A stretch of DNA of 64,000 bases from contig CANBCZ010000005.1 of the NCBI GenBank assembly GCA_947367255.1, positions 43,018 through 107,017 of the forward strand. Direction: 5' to 3'. Under the pieces are notes generated by a model, which was not told where the DNA came from, made no database searches, and worked only from the letters and a program-made list of their open reading frames with translations. The position numbers and the translations under genes were made by a program. This DNA is from an uncultured Alistipes sp. (GTDB lineage Bacteria > Bacteroidota > Bacteroidia > Bacteroidales > Rikenellaceae). The first letter of the stretch is position 1; each line of letters begins with the position of its first letter. Positions 16,181 to 26,527 of this stretch are shown here, piece after piece.

Positions 16181-17281
16181 TTACTTGATGCCGTATTTCG
16201 CAAGAATCTCCACAACCGAAGGCTGAATGGCATCTGCCCAACGCTTGTAACCCCAAGAGCAAGGGTGTACACCATCAGCTGAGGTAAGCATATCTGTACC
16301 GGTCTGGTTTGGAGTATCGATGAAGTATACATCAGAGTACTCTGCGCAGATCTCCTTCATCAGTTTATCCACATACTCCATACGATCCTGCTCCTTCTTC
16401 TCGGCAGCGGTATCGAAGAGGCGACCGTCACGATAGATGGTGCGCAGGAAGATAATCGGAGCCTTAGGGTTGCGCTTACGAATCTCATTGAGGAATGGAC
16501 GGATACGCTCGCCAATCTGAGCGATAGATGGGTTAGAGAATGCATCGCAGATGTAAGCGTCAGCCTTTGTACCGCCGAGGATCTCACCCATAACGCGCTG
16601 GAGCTTACTGTTACCGCTCATACCGAAGCTATTGAGGTTCAGACCTGTCTGGCGCTGCAAAAATGCAGGGTATGTCATACCTGCGCAAGTTGCGCCCGAG
16701 CCGTGGGTAAATGATGAACCGAAGATAGCGATATTGTGGCGGAACGGATTCTTCATACTCTTCAGCTTAGCCTGCTCAGGAACACCAATCTCAAGCTTTG
16801 TAAGCTCTGCAAACAGAGGCAGATAGAGGATACAACGGTGAGTAGTGCCATCCATGTTGCGAATAACGCGCAGAGGCTTCTCTATCTTAGAGTTACCCTC
16901 CTTATCGTGACCGTCGGCATTAACTACAGAAGCAGCCCACTTCCACTCGCCCTCGTGCTCGATGAAGAGGTTAAAACCACAACCTGCAGTAGCCGGCATA
17001 GCGCGGTTGTGACCACGATAGCCATAAGATGCCTTAACCCAAATCTCCTTCGCGTCGGTCTCGAACATAATAGCCTGACCTGCACAAGTTTTGAGCAGAT
17101 TAGCCTCGGTCTTGTTGAGCTCAGGATAGTCATTTACCTCAACACGGTTATAAGGGTTTGAGGTCTTGCACATCTTACCCACATGGTTGAGTTTCTGAGC
17201 GTCGGTCCACTCGATATTCTTCTGTGCAACAGCCGAGAATGAGAGGCAGAGCACAGCAATAATCAAAAGAAATCGTTTCAT
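16181..17281 (-). CDS. Secreted SGNH/GDSL hydrolase with N-terminal accessory domain
   Basis: 366 residues from ATG 17281, chosen because it begins a clean signal peptide (MKRFLLIIAVLCLSFSAVAQ). Residues about 22-175 form a beta-rich accessory domain of the SGNH_hydro_N type. The catalytic domain begins HNIAIFGSSFTHGSG (residues 182-196, nucleophile in GSSF). SFGMSGNS gives the block II glycine, SNPS the asparagine near 250, and the D-x-x-H pair is D336/H339 in DGVHP. It is likely a periplasmic or secreted esterase/acetyl-esterase (inference). A terminator-like hairpin at 17316-17350 separates it from the HTH gene upstream, and its stop abuts element E4. Confidence 0.85.
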   Translation of the reverse strand: MKRFLLIIAVLCLSFSAVAQKNIEWTDAQKLNHVGKMCKTSNPYNRVEVNDYPELNKTEANLLKTCAGQAIMFETDAKEIWVKASYGYRGHNRAMPATAGCGFNLFIEHEGEWKWAASVVNADGHDKEGNSKIEKPLRVIRNMDGTTHRCILYLPLFAELTKLEIGVPEQAKLKSMKNPFRHNIAIFGSSFTHGSGATCAGMTYPAFLQRQTGLNLNSFGMSGNSKLQRVMGEILGGTKADAYICDAFSNPSIAQIGERIRPFLNEIRKRNPKAPIIFLRTIYRDGRLFDTAAEKKEQDRMEYVDKLMKEICAEYSDVYFIDTPNQTGTDMLTSADGVHPCSWGYKRWADAIQPSVVEILAKYGIK

Positions 17282-17315
17282 TTTATGTTCAGTTTTAAGT
17301 TTATAGTTGTTCTTT

Positions 17316-17350
17316 CCTAAAAAGAGCCCATACACAGAGTGCAGGGCTCT
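17316..17350 (-). terminator. Intrinsic terminator/attenuator between HTH and SGNH genes
   Basis: AGAGCCC (17323-17329) pairs with GGGCTCT (17344-17350). On the minus strand the stem is followed by a short T run. It lies between the 81-residue HTH gene and the SGNH gene, so it either ends the HTH transcript or limits read-through. Confidence 0.6.
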
Positions 17351-17370
17351 CAAGTCAGAGTCTTTATGAC

Positions 17371-17616
17371 CTATTTCTGCTCATTCAGAATGCGCATAGC
17401 TGCATCGAGAATCGCAGTATCATCCAGCGTAACAACACCACCATCAGGGCCCTGCTCGAAGTGAACACCAACACCTGTCTTAGCATCAAAGTGCTTACCA
17501 CCGAAGTAGTTACGAACTGACTCTACATCAATACCGAGTTCATCTGCAATACGCTGTGAGCTACCGCTTGGGAGGCGATCCTTAATGCGGCGCAATTCAT
17601 TAAATGTGATAATCAT
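17371..17616 (-). CDS. Small HTH-type DNA-binding protein
   Basis: 81 residues. A basic N-terminus (MIITFNELRRIKDRLPSGSS) leads into a helix-turn-helix-like stretch QRIADELGIDVESVRNYFGG at 21-40, then an acidic Gly/Asp segment and a C-terminal helix. It resembles short conserved DNA-binding proteins of Bacteroidota whose target is unknown. It may be an autonomous regulator or may affect the SGNH gene downstream, but a terminator lies between them. No clear -7 box is seen in the A/T-rich 119 bases upstream. Confidence 0.65.
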   Translation of the reverse strand: MIITFNELRRIKDRLPSGSSQRIADELGIDVESVRNYFGGKHFDAKTGVGVHFEQGPDGGVVTLDDTAILDAAMRILNEQK

Positions 17617-17735
17617 AATCGTTAAATTTTAGTGTTATTTCTGTTAATTGTCTTTTCGCACTACTAATTTACGACATTTTCCCGAAAGTGCAAAATTTAC
17701 AACCTCTTTTTTCAAAAAATTTATATTTTTTATGA

Positions 17736-18314
17736 TTATCGCATATCTATAAGTTCAAAGTCGGCATATTTTGTCCTGTCAAAACGCGGTATACCGTCTG
17801 CAAGTGTACTGATAGAGTCCAAAACGATTGTCATTCGCGTATCGTCGTATGCGTAGACTATCATCTGTGGCAGATTACCACTTTTGTCGGCAACTGCAAC
17901 AATACGCCCACTGTCGCCATTTCGAGCGGTAAGTTTCACGGCAGCTCGAGCGTCGATAGTTATATTCGTCTGCTCATAATCGCGTGCAAGTATCGAAAAG
18001 CCCTGTGCCGGATTACTAAGCAGATCGCTACCCAGACTCTCTGCACTATCGACAATAACCTCACGACGAGAGCTATTCACCTCATACTTCACCCCATCGG
18101 CAACATAATACTCCGCGCCATAGAGGGTAATATAGAAGTCGTTGCCACTAACTGCATAGCTACCCTCAGTGGTCGCATCGCCAAGGGTTACGGTAAAATC
18201 GACACGATAACTACCCAATGCGGCAAGCGAGCGCTCGAACTTCTCAAGGAGCGACTCTGCCGAGGCACTAAATGTACCTATTATTATAAATAAGGTAAGA
18301 ATCAATCTTTTCAT
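17736..18314 (-). CDS. LolA-like outer membrane lipoprotein carrier
   Basis: 192 residues with a signal peptide (ends FSASAE). The rest is the beta-sheet fold of LolA-type periplasmic chaperones, which carry lipoproteins from the inner to the outer membrane: [20 protein letters not shown] at the start, [22 protein letters not shown], and ANPAQGF-like [10 protein letters not shown]. The start overlaps the ftsK stop by 4 bases, and the ftsK-lolA order is common in Bacteroidota, which supports the assignment. Confidence 0.82.
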   Translation of the reverse strand: MKRLILTLFIIIGTFSASAESLLEKFERSLAALGSYRVDFTVTLGDATTEGSYAVSGNDFYITLYGAEYYVADGVKYEVNSSRREVIVDSAESLGSDLLSNPAQGFSILARDYEQTNITIDARAAVKLTARNGDSGRIVAVADKSGNLPQMIVYAYDDTRMTIVLDSISTLADGIPRFDRTKYADFELIDMR

Positions 18315-20734
18315 TCTACACCGAGCTCCTGCAATTTTGCCTCCAAAGTAGGCATATCGTATATTTTAACATCACGCGACTTGGCACCCGGCACCTGCGG
18401 ACCTACAATACCTGCGCGCTCAAGCTGCAACATAATACGACCTGCACGCACAAAGCCCACCTCGTATGTTCGCTGAATATATGACACCGAGAAGTTATCG
18501 CCACCGCCTACAGCATCGCGGGCAATCTCGGCAAAGAGGGCATCGTACTTCATCGCAGGACCACTCTCGCTACCCAAACCGCTATCCATAGCTCCGCCAC
18601 CACCTGCCGATGAAGAGGCACCACCACTCTCCTCATAGTCAGGCAGAGAGTATGGCATACCTGTCGGTGACGGCTGCGAAGCGATATAATCGACAATACG
18701 CTTAACCTCAGGAGTATCCACAAAGGCACACTGCACGCGGGTAAGTGCACACGGCTCGGAGAAGAGCATATCTCCGCGACCGATAAGCGAGTTTGCACCC
18801 GGCTGGTCGATAATGGTCTGCGAGTCTACGCGTGACGATACTCGGAATGCAATTCGTGCAGGGAAGTTGGTCTTAATTCGACCTGTCAGAATATCTACAG
18901 ACGGACGCTGTGTTGCAAGGATAAGGTGGATACCCGCAGCACGCGCCTTCTGTGCAAGTCGCATAACAGGCTGCTCGACAAGCTTGGACTGCGTAACAAG
19001 GTCGGCATACTCATCAATCACAACAACGATATACGGCATAATCTCGCGCGCAGCAATCTTACACTTACGCACAAGGTCGTTATACTCAGTAATATTTCGA
19101 GTACCGACAAGACGACACTTCTTGAGTCGCTCCTCCATCTCCGCACAGAGCGAGTAGAGGGTATATACAGCCTTCTGCGCATCGATAACGATATTCTCCT
19201 CCTCGCTCTCCATACGCGCAAGGAAGTGGCTGCCAAGACCCTCGTAGAGCGAGAACTCCACCTGCTTAGGGTCGATAAGCACCAACTTGAGCTGTGAAGG
19301 GTCCTTACGATAAAGCAGCGATGTGAGGATAACATTCAGACCTACAGACTTACCTGTACCTGTCGCTCCCGCAACAAGCAGGTGCGGCATCTTAGCAAGG
19401 TCAAAGACAATACACTCGTTCTGAATATTTCGACCAACAACTACAGGCAACTCGCCCTTAAAATCGAGGAATCGTTCGGTCTTGAGCGCTGAACGCATAG
19501 AGACCATAGACGGTCTTCTGTTCGGCACCTCGATACCGATTGTACCACTCTCAGGGATAGGTGCAACACGCACACTGCTCGCCTTAAGCGCCTGTGCAAT
19601 CTCCTTCGACAGACCCTCAATCTTCGCAACCTTCACACCACGCTCCTGAACTACCTCGTAGAGAGTCACTGTCGGACCTGTAGTGGCTGTAATGTTTACA
19701 ATCGGAATCTTAAAGTCTGCAAGCACCTCGCGGATACAACGGGTATTCTCCTCAATCTCGTCATTTCCGACCTCCGATGTACTCTCACGCTCATCCAACA
19801 GCTCGATTGACGGGATATGGTAACCCTCTGTGCGGTCAGGGTCAAACGGACGATGATTTGCCTCCTTGTCCGACACCTCTACATCACCCTCCGGATCGAA
19901 CACCTCAACAACAAGAGTATCGTCATCCACCTCAGGCTCCGGTTCCGGCTCGGGTTCTGGCTCTGGCTCAATTTCCGGATCCGGTTCAACCTCAGGCTCT
20001 ATTTCAGGCTCTGGCTCCGGTTCAACCTCAGGCTCTGGTTCAGGCTCTGGTTCTAGCTCTGGCTCTATTTCAGGCTCGTCATTATCAGCAGCAGGGTCAT
20101 CAGCATCCTCATCTTCGTGACGGCGCTTTACCTTATCGACAAGACCTTTTCCCTTATTGGCAATGCCACTACTAAGGCTGTTTACCAGCTCTATAACGCG
20201 GATATTGATAAAGACAGCGGTAAGCATCCACGCCAAAATCAGCAGGATAACCATACCCGAATTACCGAGTTTACCCTTGATAATTCTCGATATTTCTATA
20301 CCGAAAGTACCACCCCAGCCACTATTGAACATATCGAAATCGGTATCAAAAGCTGCTCCGAGGGTCAGTGAGCCCAATATTGTCACAAGGGCAAAGCTGA
20401 TAAGCGTATGGTCATAGAGCTTCAGACGGCGCAGCAGCACCTTGAAGGCGAAGATAATAACCATCACAGGTACAAGCACACCGAAAGCGCCAAAGCTGTT
20501 TCCCACAAGCAGTGACGAGAACCAAGCGCCGACATCTCCCGAGGAGCCGTCGCCCGTAAGCTCGCTCTTCCAGTTGAACAGGTGCGAAGCTACGGTAACA
20601 AGCAGATATGCGCCAAAGGCGAGCAGGATGATACCAAACACCCAGCGCGCAGTGCGAAATCGTTCGTCGTTATTGCTCTTTTGCCCCTTTTTCGGGGTAA
20701 CTTTTTTAGGCTTTCTCTTTACTACAACATCCAT
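18311..20734 (-). CDS. ftsK: DNA translocase FtsK/SpoIIIE
   Basis: 807 residues. Membrane domain with about four transmembrane helices between residues 30 and 190. A linker at about 218-272 is nearly pure alternating Glu/Pro. The motor domain has Walker A GATGTGKS at 456-463, VVIDEYADL as Walker B and [16 protein letters not shown]-terminal gamma winged helix lies from about 730. It pumps chromosome ends through the septum and activates XerCD. The linker is shorter than in E. coli FtsK and is encoded by a repetitive stretch at about 19925-20080. It overlaps murI upstream by 29 bases and lolA downstream by 4. Confidence 0.95.
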   Translation of the reverse strand: MDVVVKRKPKKVTPKKGQKSNNDERFRTARWVFGIILLAFGAYLLVTVASHLFNWKSELTGDGSSGDVGAWFSSLLVGNSFGAFGVLVPVMVIIFAFKVLLRRLKLYDHTLISFALVTILGSLTLGAAFDTDFDMFNSGWGGTFGIEISRIIKGKLGNSGMVILLILAWMLTAVFINIRVIELVNSLSSGIANKGKGLVDKVKRRHEDEDADDPAADNDEPEIEPELEPEPEPEPEVEPEPEPEIEPEVEPDPEIEPEPEPEPEPEPEVDDDTLVVEVFDPEGDVEVSDKEANHRPFDPDRTEGYHIPSIELLDERESTSEVGNDEIEENTRCIREVLADFKIPIVNITATTGPTVTLYEVVQERGVKVAKIEGLSKEIAQALKASSVRVAPIPESGTIGIEVPNRRPSMVSMRSALKTERFLDFKGELPVVVGRNIQNECIVFDLAKMPHLLVAGATGTGKSVGLNVILTSLLYRKDPSQLKLVLIDPKQVEFSLYEGLGSHFLARMESEEENIVIDAQKAVYTLYSLCAEMEERLKKCRLVGTRNITEYNDLVRKCKIAAREIMPYIVVVIDEYADLVTQSKLVEQPVMRLAQKARAAGIHLILATQRPSVDILTGRIKTNFPARIAFRVSSRVDSQTIIDQPGANSLIGRGDMLFSEPCALTRVQCAFVDTPEVKRIVDYIASQPSPTGMPYSLPDYEESGGASSSAGGGGAMDSGLGSESGPAMKYDALFAEIARDAVGGGDNFSVSYIQRTYEVGFVRAGRIMLQLERAGIVGPQVPGAKSRDVKIYDMPTLEAKLQELGVE

Positions 20735-21494
20735 AAGCTCTTCTCTGTAGCTGTTTCAAATAATTTTCATCTCCGAGTGTGATAAATCGGTAATCGGGGG
20801 TATGGTCCTCGGCTGCACGCAAGTTATTCTCGTCGAGCAGCTGTGCCACACGACGCGAAACGGCACTTCCCGAGTCGATAATCTCGACCTCTCTATCCCC
20901 TATCACTCCCTCTATAGTTGTTCGCAGAAACGGGTAGTGGGTACATCCCAGCACAATCCTATCCGCCCCCGCCTCTATAATCGGCTCAATTACAGCCCTC
21001 ACTGCCGCCTCGGCGCGCGCAGAGCACTCCTCGCCCTGCTCGACAATCTCGACAAAGTCGTGACCTACGCTCTTTATTATCTGCACCTTATCGGCATACT
21101 TTGCCGAGGTCTGCACAAAGAGTCTTCCGCTGAGCGAACGCTCCGTAGCAAGGACTGCCACCACTCCGCTCTTGGTTGTCAATGCCGCAGGTTTTACTGC
21201 CGGCTCAAGACCCACAAACGGAATATCTGCATAGTGCTCGCGCAGGTAGTCTATAGCCACTGCAGTAGCGGTATTGCAGGCTATAACAATCAGTTTGCAC
21301 CCCTCGGCAATAAGTCTTTCGACAGCCTCAACGGTAAACTGCAGCACCTCACTCTCCGCCCTCGAACCATAGGGACAGCGCACCCCATCGCCGAAGAATA
21401 TCAGCGACTCTGACGGCAGTGCGGCTCGTATCTCCTTCCAGACACTCAGTCCGCCCATACCGCTGTCAAAGAGTCCTATGGGGTTGTTATTCAT
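20706..21494 (-). CDS. murI: Glutamate racemase
   Basis: Makes D-glutamate for peptidoglycan. From ATG 21494 the protein has [12 protein letters not shown] at 7-18 with D10/S11, the catalytic cysteine C73 in IACNTATA, and the second catalytic cysteine in LGCTHYPFL. 262 residues is typical. The start at 21494 lies 4 bases after the phosphoesterase stop; an upstream in-frame ATG at 21524 would overlap that gene. The proximal loop reads GDGVRCPYG where GDTAR(V/F)PYG is usual. The 3' end overlaps the ftsK start by 29 bases, so the last residues are encoded within the ftsK 5' region. Confidence 0.93.
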   Translation of the reverse strand: MNNNPIGLFDSGMGGLSVWKEIRAALPSESLIFFGDGVRCPYGSRAESEVLQFTVEAVERLIAEGCKLIVIACNTATAVAIDYLREHYADIPFVGLEPAVKPAALTTKSGVVAVLATERSLSGRLFVQTSAKYADKVQIIKSVGHDFVEIVEQGEECSARAEAAVRAVIEPIIEAGADRIVLGCTHYPFLRTTIEGVIGDREVEIIDSGSAVSRRVAQLLDENNLRAAEDHTPDYRFITLGDENYLKQLQRRAYGCCSKEKA

Positions 21495-21498
21495 TATC

Positions 21499-23139
21499 TT
21501 AATAGCTCTTATTGAGTTCTGCACGAGGTATAAGGTGCAGTCTGTTTGTCAGCTCATTCTCCGAGTAGTCAAACGACTCGGTAAACTTGGTCTGCTCATA
21601 TACATTGCCATTCTGATCCTTTGCAACGACCTTGATACTCTTTGCATCAGGATTCTTCAGCTTGAGGCGATACATATGGTTACAACCTGTCAGATAACCC
21701 GAGCGACCACCGCCATTCCACTTACTCTGGCAGTCGGTAACCTTACCATAGCTGCGACCGATAACGCCGATATGGTAGCCAACAGCATACCAATCGCGGC
21801 TCGAATCTGCCTCAGGTACGCTATCCTTGGTTACAGGGATACGCTCCATCTCACCAGTCAGCTCGCCATCCTCATAGAGATATACCTTCCACGCAGGGTC
21901 TGCCATAAAGACATTGGCAAGGACTGTATCGTGCGAATATGGATACTTAAACTTCTCAAACTCGCCACCAAACTCTGCATCACCGCGATACATACGAATC
22001 TGATAGGAGATATCGTGACCTGTACCCTTATACCACCAATTCTTGATATGTGCACCATCGATATCATAGATAGTATAGCCGTTTGGCACACCGTCGCCAT
22101 TCATACAGCTCCACCAGAAAGCTCCACTTGCCGCAGCGTGCACATGCTCAAAGACACCATCCTTATTGACCTTATGGTTCATAAAGTGGGTGTGACCAAT
22201 CATAATATGCGCCTCCTTGAACTGTGCAACAAGTGAGCGAACAGCATCCACATTCTTCTTCATACGGTTATAAAGACCGATATGGAGGCAGAGCAGCACC
22301 ATCTTATCCTTAGGCACTGCCGCAAGGTCCTGACGAAGCCACTCCAACTGCTCGTCGGTAAAGCAAGGATTGCCATACTCCTTGTGATAACGGAACTTCT
22401 TCGGATTATCGTCAGCAATATAGTCCTTCATAGATACGATATGCACATCGCCGCGATTCCACGAGTAGTTCACCGGACCAAAGACCCCCTCAAAAGCTCG
22501 CTGATAGGCGAGGTTATAGGTACTTGTACCCTCGTCAAGGGTTACAGGAGGCTCGTTAAAGTCGTGATTACCAATAGTCTGGAAGAAGAGCAGGTGGGTG
22601 TTGTCATAACCCATAGCCTTACGCATAGGCTCCATAAACTTATTGGTCTTGTGCTTACCCTCTGTATATACCAGATCGCCCAAAGTAACACCATAGCAAG
22701 GCAGAGTCTGCGCATCTACATAGGTACGAATATCGGGCACTGTCTCGCGCTCGAAACGCTTGATATGGAACTCGCACTGAGCCTGCGGATCGGCAACCAT
22801 CAGAAGACGGAACTGTTTCTCCTCTGTAGGGTTAGGCGTGAGGGTAAAGTCGTACTTCTTGACACCCTTCTCGAGCTTTTTGTAGAAGTCCGGGTGACCA
22901 TCCTTAACATTTACCTTGTATGCCGAAGGTATTGAGTAGAATACATGTACCGCATCCGAAGAGGTGGTCATCTTGTAACGACCCTTGGCATCGGTTGTAA
23001 CGCAGCTAAAGCCGTCACTTACAGTCACACCGGCAATACCCTTGCCGTCAGTGGTGCGCAATGTACCCGAAATTTTCATCTGTGCCGAGGCGGTAAAAAA
23101 CATCACCACCGAGAGGGCAACAAGCATCAATCTTTTCAT
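21499..23139 (-). CDS. Secreted calcineurin-like phosphoesterase (three-domain)
   Basis: 546 residues with a signal peptide ending TASAQ. The N-terminal beta domain (about 22-105, ISGTLRTTDGKGIAGVTVSD) is of the MetallophosN/CarboxypepD-reg type. The catalytic domain shows MVADPQ, GVTLGDLVY, IGNHDFNEPP and GHTHFMNH, the metal-binding metallophosphatase motifs. The C-terminal domain (about 390-546) is of the MetallophosC type. It shares this layout with the lipoprotein at 46674-48788, though that one is lipid-anchored. It is probably a periplasmic phosphodiesterase or phosphatase. It lies 4 bases upstream of murI and 4 bases downstream of aroK. Confidence 0.88.
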   Translation of the reverse strand: MKRLMLVALSVVMFFTASAQMKISGTLRTTDGKGIAGVTVSDGFSCVTTDAKGRYKMTTSSDAVHVFYSIPSAYKVNVKDGHPDFYKKLEKGVKKYDFTLTPNPTEEKQFRLLMVADPQAQCEFHIKRFERETVPDIRTYVDAQTLPCYGVTLGDLVYTEGKHKTNKFMEPMRKAMGYDNTHLLFFQTIGNHDFNEPPVTLDEGTSTYNLAYQRAFEGVFGPVNYSWNRGDVHIVSMKDYIADDNPKKFRYHKEYGNPCFTDEQLEWLRQDLAAVPKDKMVLLCLHIGLYNRMKKNVDAVRSLVAQFKEAHIMIGHTHFMNHKVNKDGVFEHVHAAASGAFWWSCMNGDGVPNGYTIYDIDGAHIKNWWYKGTGHDISYQIRMYRGDAEFGGEFEKFKYPYSHDTVLANVFMADPAWKVYLYEDGELTGEMERIPVTKDSVPEADSSRDWYAVGYHIGVIGRSYGKVTDCQSKWNGGGRSGYLTGCNHMYRLKLKNPDAKSIKVVAKDQNGNVYEQTKFTESFDYSENELTNRLHLIPRAELNKSY

Positions 23140-23143
23140 CTTT

Positions 23144-23668
23144 CTATCGTTTTAGGTTCTTTATCTTGCTCATTATAAGGTCGATAATATCGTTGTCCGA
23201 CATATTGTCGCAGTCGATGACAATATCGGCTCGTGAGTATACAGGCTCGCGCTCTGCCATATGTGTAGTCATAAACGCCAGCAGCTGTTCGTCATTAAGA
23301 CCTCGGAACTTCGGACGCTTCTGACGACCATAGGGAGAGAGTCTCGAGATGATATTCTGCGGGCTGCGACGAAGGTAGACAGAGAGTCCCAACTGCCCTA
23401 TTCGCTCCATATTGTTACCCCAAATAGGCAGTCCGCCACCCGTAGATACTATTATATCATCCTCTGACGCCGTAGCCTCAAGCACGCGCTGCTCCACACC
23501 TCGAAAATACTCCTCGCCCTGATAGGTTATAATATCTGCAACTGCCGACCCCTCACTTCGCTCGACAAGTGTATCTGTATCGGCAAAGTCGAGGTGAGCA
23601 AATCGAGCAATCTTTCGCCCGATAGTGCTCTTACCACAGCCCATATATCCTATCAAGTATATTCTCAT
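23144..23668 (-). CDS. aroK: Shikimate kinase
   Basis: Phosphorylates shikimate in aromatic amino acid synthesis. P-loop GYMGCGKST at 7-15, DTDTLVE near 31-37 (substrate and Mg contact), the EEYFRGVE segment with the conserved Phe-Arg, TGGGLP at about 75-80 and the LID region RPKFRGL. 174 residues is the normal length. It is separated from parC by 155 bases containing the hairpin element E5, with no visible promoter of its own. Confidence 0.94.
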   Translation of the reverse strand: MRIYLIGYMGCGKSTIGRKIARFAHLDFADTDTLVERSEGSAVADIITYQGEEYFRGVEQRVLEATASEDDIIVSTGGGLPIWGNNMERIGQLGLSVYLRRSPQNIISRLSPYGRQKRPKFRGLNDEQLLAFMTTHMAEREPVYSRADIVIDCDNMSDNDIIDLIMSKIKNLKR

Positions 23669-23713
23669 AAAATTTTGTAACCTTAGTTATGTTTTACGCC
23701 CTAAAAGATGTCA

Positions 23714-23815
23714 TTTTGAGTGTTTTACAACGCTGTCAAGTCGAGCAAGGCAGGAGCATACAACGCGTATGTGACTGTCTTGCGAGATGCGGACAAGGCA
23801 GTAAAACCTCAAAAG
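23714..23815. repeat. Structured element E5 in the parC-aroK gap (divergent member)
   Basis: Outer arms TTTTGAG-T-GTTTTAC and GTAAAAC-CTCAAAA pair almost fully. A central hairpin pairs GCAAGGCAG with CTGTCTTGC (one G-T on the plus strand) and has a CATAC-AACGC-GTATG tip. The nested plan matches the main family but the arm sequence is different. The end lies 8 bases from the parC stop codon. Confidence 0.6.
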
Positions 23816-23823
23816 AACACTTT

Positions 23824-26499
23824 TTAGAACAAATTGAGTTGCTCGGTCTGATACTCCTCATCCTCGGTCATCAGAACAGTTGTCTGCTCCTGCTCGTCAT
23901 CCAGCTGCTCCTCCTGCTCGACCATTGGCTCCTCTGCCATTGGCTCATCCTCTACAATATCCTCCTCTTCAGGCTCGATAAATGTCAGAGTATCAACATC
24001 GTAGGTAGTCAGTCGCTTACCCTTTGCCTTGCGACTCTTAACACCCACAAAGTCGTCTACCGTAATCTCATCGGCAGGGCGGGTTGCATTGTTACCCTTG
24101 TAGGTAATCTGCAATTTCGCGCCATTCTTCGAGCAGATGGCAACAAAGTCCGAATTACCCTCCTCATCGAGGAATGGCAGCAGACGGTCGGTCATATCGA
24201 GCTGGAAGCGCTTCATATAGTAGTAACCCTGCTCACGGTCGAAGTAGCAGAGGTTGTAGATCTTCGAAGCGTTATACTTCTCAACCTTGACTGTATCGTC
24301 AGGGAAGTGCTGCGCAGTATCAAAACCTGTGATGTAGTACTGATGCTTGGCTGTCCAGACAACAATCTTATCATCGCCCTTGAAGAGTCCGAGCAGCTGA
24401 CCGCGACCATCGGCATTGAGCTTGCGGATATCATCATCCCAGTAGATCTCCTGCGCGCTGAGGGTCGATGTACCCTTCTTCTTGATGGCTATCTTATGGA
24501 TCGGATAGCGAGAGAAGAGGTTACCCTGACTCTGGCGACCCTTAATTGCAAGCTCGGCGAAGTCGAGATCGACAATAACCTTCTTCAGACGCGGACGCGG
24601 CTTGAAGTAGATCTTCAGCACCTCTGCCTCGCCATTAGGGTTTACAGAGAGGTGGAGAATCTCGCTCTTCGGAGTGCCCTTTGTAAGGTTGTACTCCTTG
24701 TCGCGGGTAATACCCTTGATTGCACAACGCTTCATAAGCAGCGGACCGTTCTTTCCGCCGTCACGATAGAGGACATTGTATATTGTGCGCTCGTCGTTGC
24801 GCTTAAATACACCTATATATAATATGTCCTTGTCGAAGAAGCTCTTGTCGGCAACCTTCTTGATAACATAACGACCATCCTTGAGGATTACAATCACATC
24901 GTCGATATCTGAGCAGTCGCATACATACTCGGCATCCTTCATACCCTTACCGATACCGAAGAAGCCCTCCTTACGATCGACATAAAGCTTTGCATTCGAC
25001 ACAGCCACCTTTGTAGAGTCGATAATATCGAAGCTACGAATCTCAGTAAGACGCTCGCGACCCTTGCCGTACTTCTCGCCGATATGCTCAAAGTATGCGA
25101 TAGTGTACTCCACAAGGTGCTCAAGGTCGTACTTAACCTGCTTAATCTCTGCATCTATGCGCTTAATCTCGTTATCCGCCTTCTCCATATTGAAGCGAGA
25201 GATGCGGATAAACGGCAGACCCACAAGATGCTCGATATCGCTATCATCCACAGCTCTTCGGAGCCTCTTTGCAAATGGAACAAGTGCCTCGGCAACGGCT
25301 GCGTGTGCCTCCTCGATACTCTTCTTACCCTCCAGCACCTCATAGATCTTATTCTCGATAAAGATGCGCTCCAGAGAGATCTTGTGCCACTGGTCATTCA
25401 GCTCGCCCAACTTAATCTCGAGTTCCTGACGCAGCAGGTCCTTAGTATGCTCTGTCGAGTGACGGAGAATATCGCTCACACCCATAAACTCAGGGTGTTT
25501 ATCCTTAATGACGCATGAGTTTGGCGAGATAGATATCTCGCAGAGTGTAAAGGCATAGAGTGCATCGATAGTCTTGTCGCACGACTCGCCCGAAGCAACA
25601 TGAACAACAATCTCGGCACTCGATGCTGTATTGTCATCGAAGTTCTTAATCTTAATCTTACCCTTCTCCTGAGCCTTGGTAATAGATTCTTTGAGGGTCT
25701 CGGTAGTAATCGAGTACGGAATCTCTGAAATGACGAGTGTACTCTTATCAATCTTCGAGATCTTCGCGCGCACCTTGACTGCACCACCACGAAGACCGTC
25801 GTTATATCGCGACACATCGATCATACCTCCTGTAGGAAAGTCCGGATAGAGCTGGAACTCCTCGCCCTTCAGATATGAGATAGCTGCCGAGATAAGCTCG
25901 TTAAAGTTATGTGGCAAAATCTTCGAGGCAAGACCTACGGCAATACCCTCAGTACCCTGTGCAAGCAGCAGCGGAAACTTTACAGGCAGAGCCACCGGTT
26001 CCTCCTTACGACCATCGTACGAGAGCATCCACTCTGTGGTCTTGCGGTTAAAGACCACCTCAAGGGCAAACTTCGAGAGGCGCGCCTCGATATAACGAGG
26101 TGCCGCTGCAGGGTCACCCGTAAGGATATTACCCCAGTTACCCTGACAGTCGATAAGAAGCTCCTTCTGTCCGAGCTGCACAAGCGCAGCACCGATACTC
26201 TGATCGCCGTGAGGGTGGTACTGCATTGTCTGACCAACGACATTTGCCACCTTATTGTAGCGACCGTCATCCACAACCTTCATTGCGTGGAGGATACGAC
26301 GCTGAACAGGCTTAAGTCCGTCGTCGATATGTGGCACGGCACGCTCCAGAATTACATAAGAGGCGTAGTCCAAGAACCAGTTCTTGAACATACCCGTAAG
26401 GCGGCTCACACTCTGCTCCGCCATCAGTCGGTCATACTTTCCCGTAGAGTTTTCATCTCCTACAGGCATATCATCCATCAAATCTATCTCCTCTGCCAT
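23824..26499 (-). CDS. parC: DNA topoisomerase IV/gyrase-type subunit A (ParC-like)
   Basis: 891 residues. Type IIA topoisomerase cutting subunit: DGLKPVQRRIL at 60-70, YHPHGDQSIGAALV at 94-107 (the quinolone-resistance region), and the catalytic tyrosine Y136 in APRYIEARL. The C-terminal part has beta-pinwheel repeats and a Glu-rich tail. The adjacent ParE-like gene 28 bases upstream is in the same operon. The N-terminal signature and the long C-terminal domain favour ParC of Bacteroidetes over GyrA, but I cannot exclude a gyrase-like activity. Confidence 0.92.
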   Translation of the reverse strand: MAEEIDLMDDMPVGDENSTGKYDRLMAEQSVSRLTGMFKNWFLDYASYVILERAVPHIDDGLKPVQRRILHAMKVVDDGRYNKVANVVGQTMQYHPHGDQSIGAALVQLGQKELLIDCQGNWGNILTGDPAAAPRYIEARLSKFALEVVFNRKTTEWMLSYDGRKEEPVALPVKFPLLLAQGTEGIAVGLASKILPHNFNELISAAISYLKGEEFQLYPDFPTGGMIDVSRYNDGLRGGAVKVRAKISKIDKSTLVISEIPYSITTETLKESITKAQEKGKIKIKNFDDNTASSAEIVVHVASGESCDKTIDALYAFTLCEISISPNSCVIKDKHPEFMGVSDILRHSTEHTKDLLRQELEIKLGELNDQWHKISLERIFIENKIYEVLEGKKSIEEAHAAVAEALVPFAKRLRRAVDDSDIEHLVGLPFIRISRFNMEKADNEIKRIDAEIKQVKYDLEHLVEYTIAYFEHIGEKYGKGRERLTEIRSFDIIDSTKVAVSNAKLYVDRKEGFFGIGKGMKDAEYVCDCSDIDDVIVILKDGRYVIKKVADKSFFDKDILYIGVFKRNDERTIYNVLYRDGGKNGPLLMKRCAIKGITRDKEYNLTKGTPKSEILHLSVNPNGEAEVLKIYFKPRPRLKKVIVDLDFAELAIKGRQSQGNLFSRYPIHKIAIKKKGTSTLSAQEIYWDDDIRKLNADGRGQLLGLFKGDDKIVVWTAKHQYYITGFDTAQHFPDDTVKVEKYNASKIYNLCYFDREQGYYYMKRFQLDMTDRLLPFLDEEGNSDFVAICSKNGAKLQITYKGNNATRPADEITVDDFVGVKSRKAKGKRLTTYDVDTLTFIEPEEEDIVEDEPMAEEPMVEQEEQLDDEQEQTTVLMTEDEEYQTEQLNLF

Positions 26500-26527
26500 A
26501 TAAGATATGTCTATTTTTTATTTCTCG

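Noticed and set aside
19925..20080. Repetitive DNA tract resembling a direct-repeat array
   Set aside because: It encodes the Glu/Pro linker of FtsK in frame; repeat units are 6 bases and vary, so it is not a CRISPR or mobile repeat.
21495..21524. Upstream ATG at 21524 for murI
   Set aside because: It would overlap the phosphoesterase stop, and the added residues are not part of the MurI fold; ATG 21494 fits the family start.
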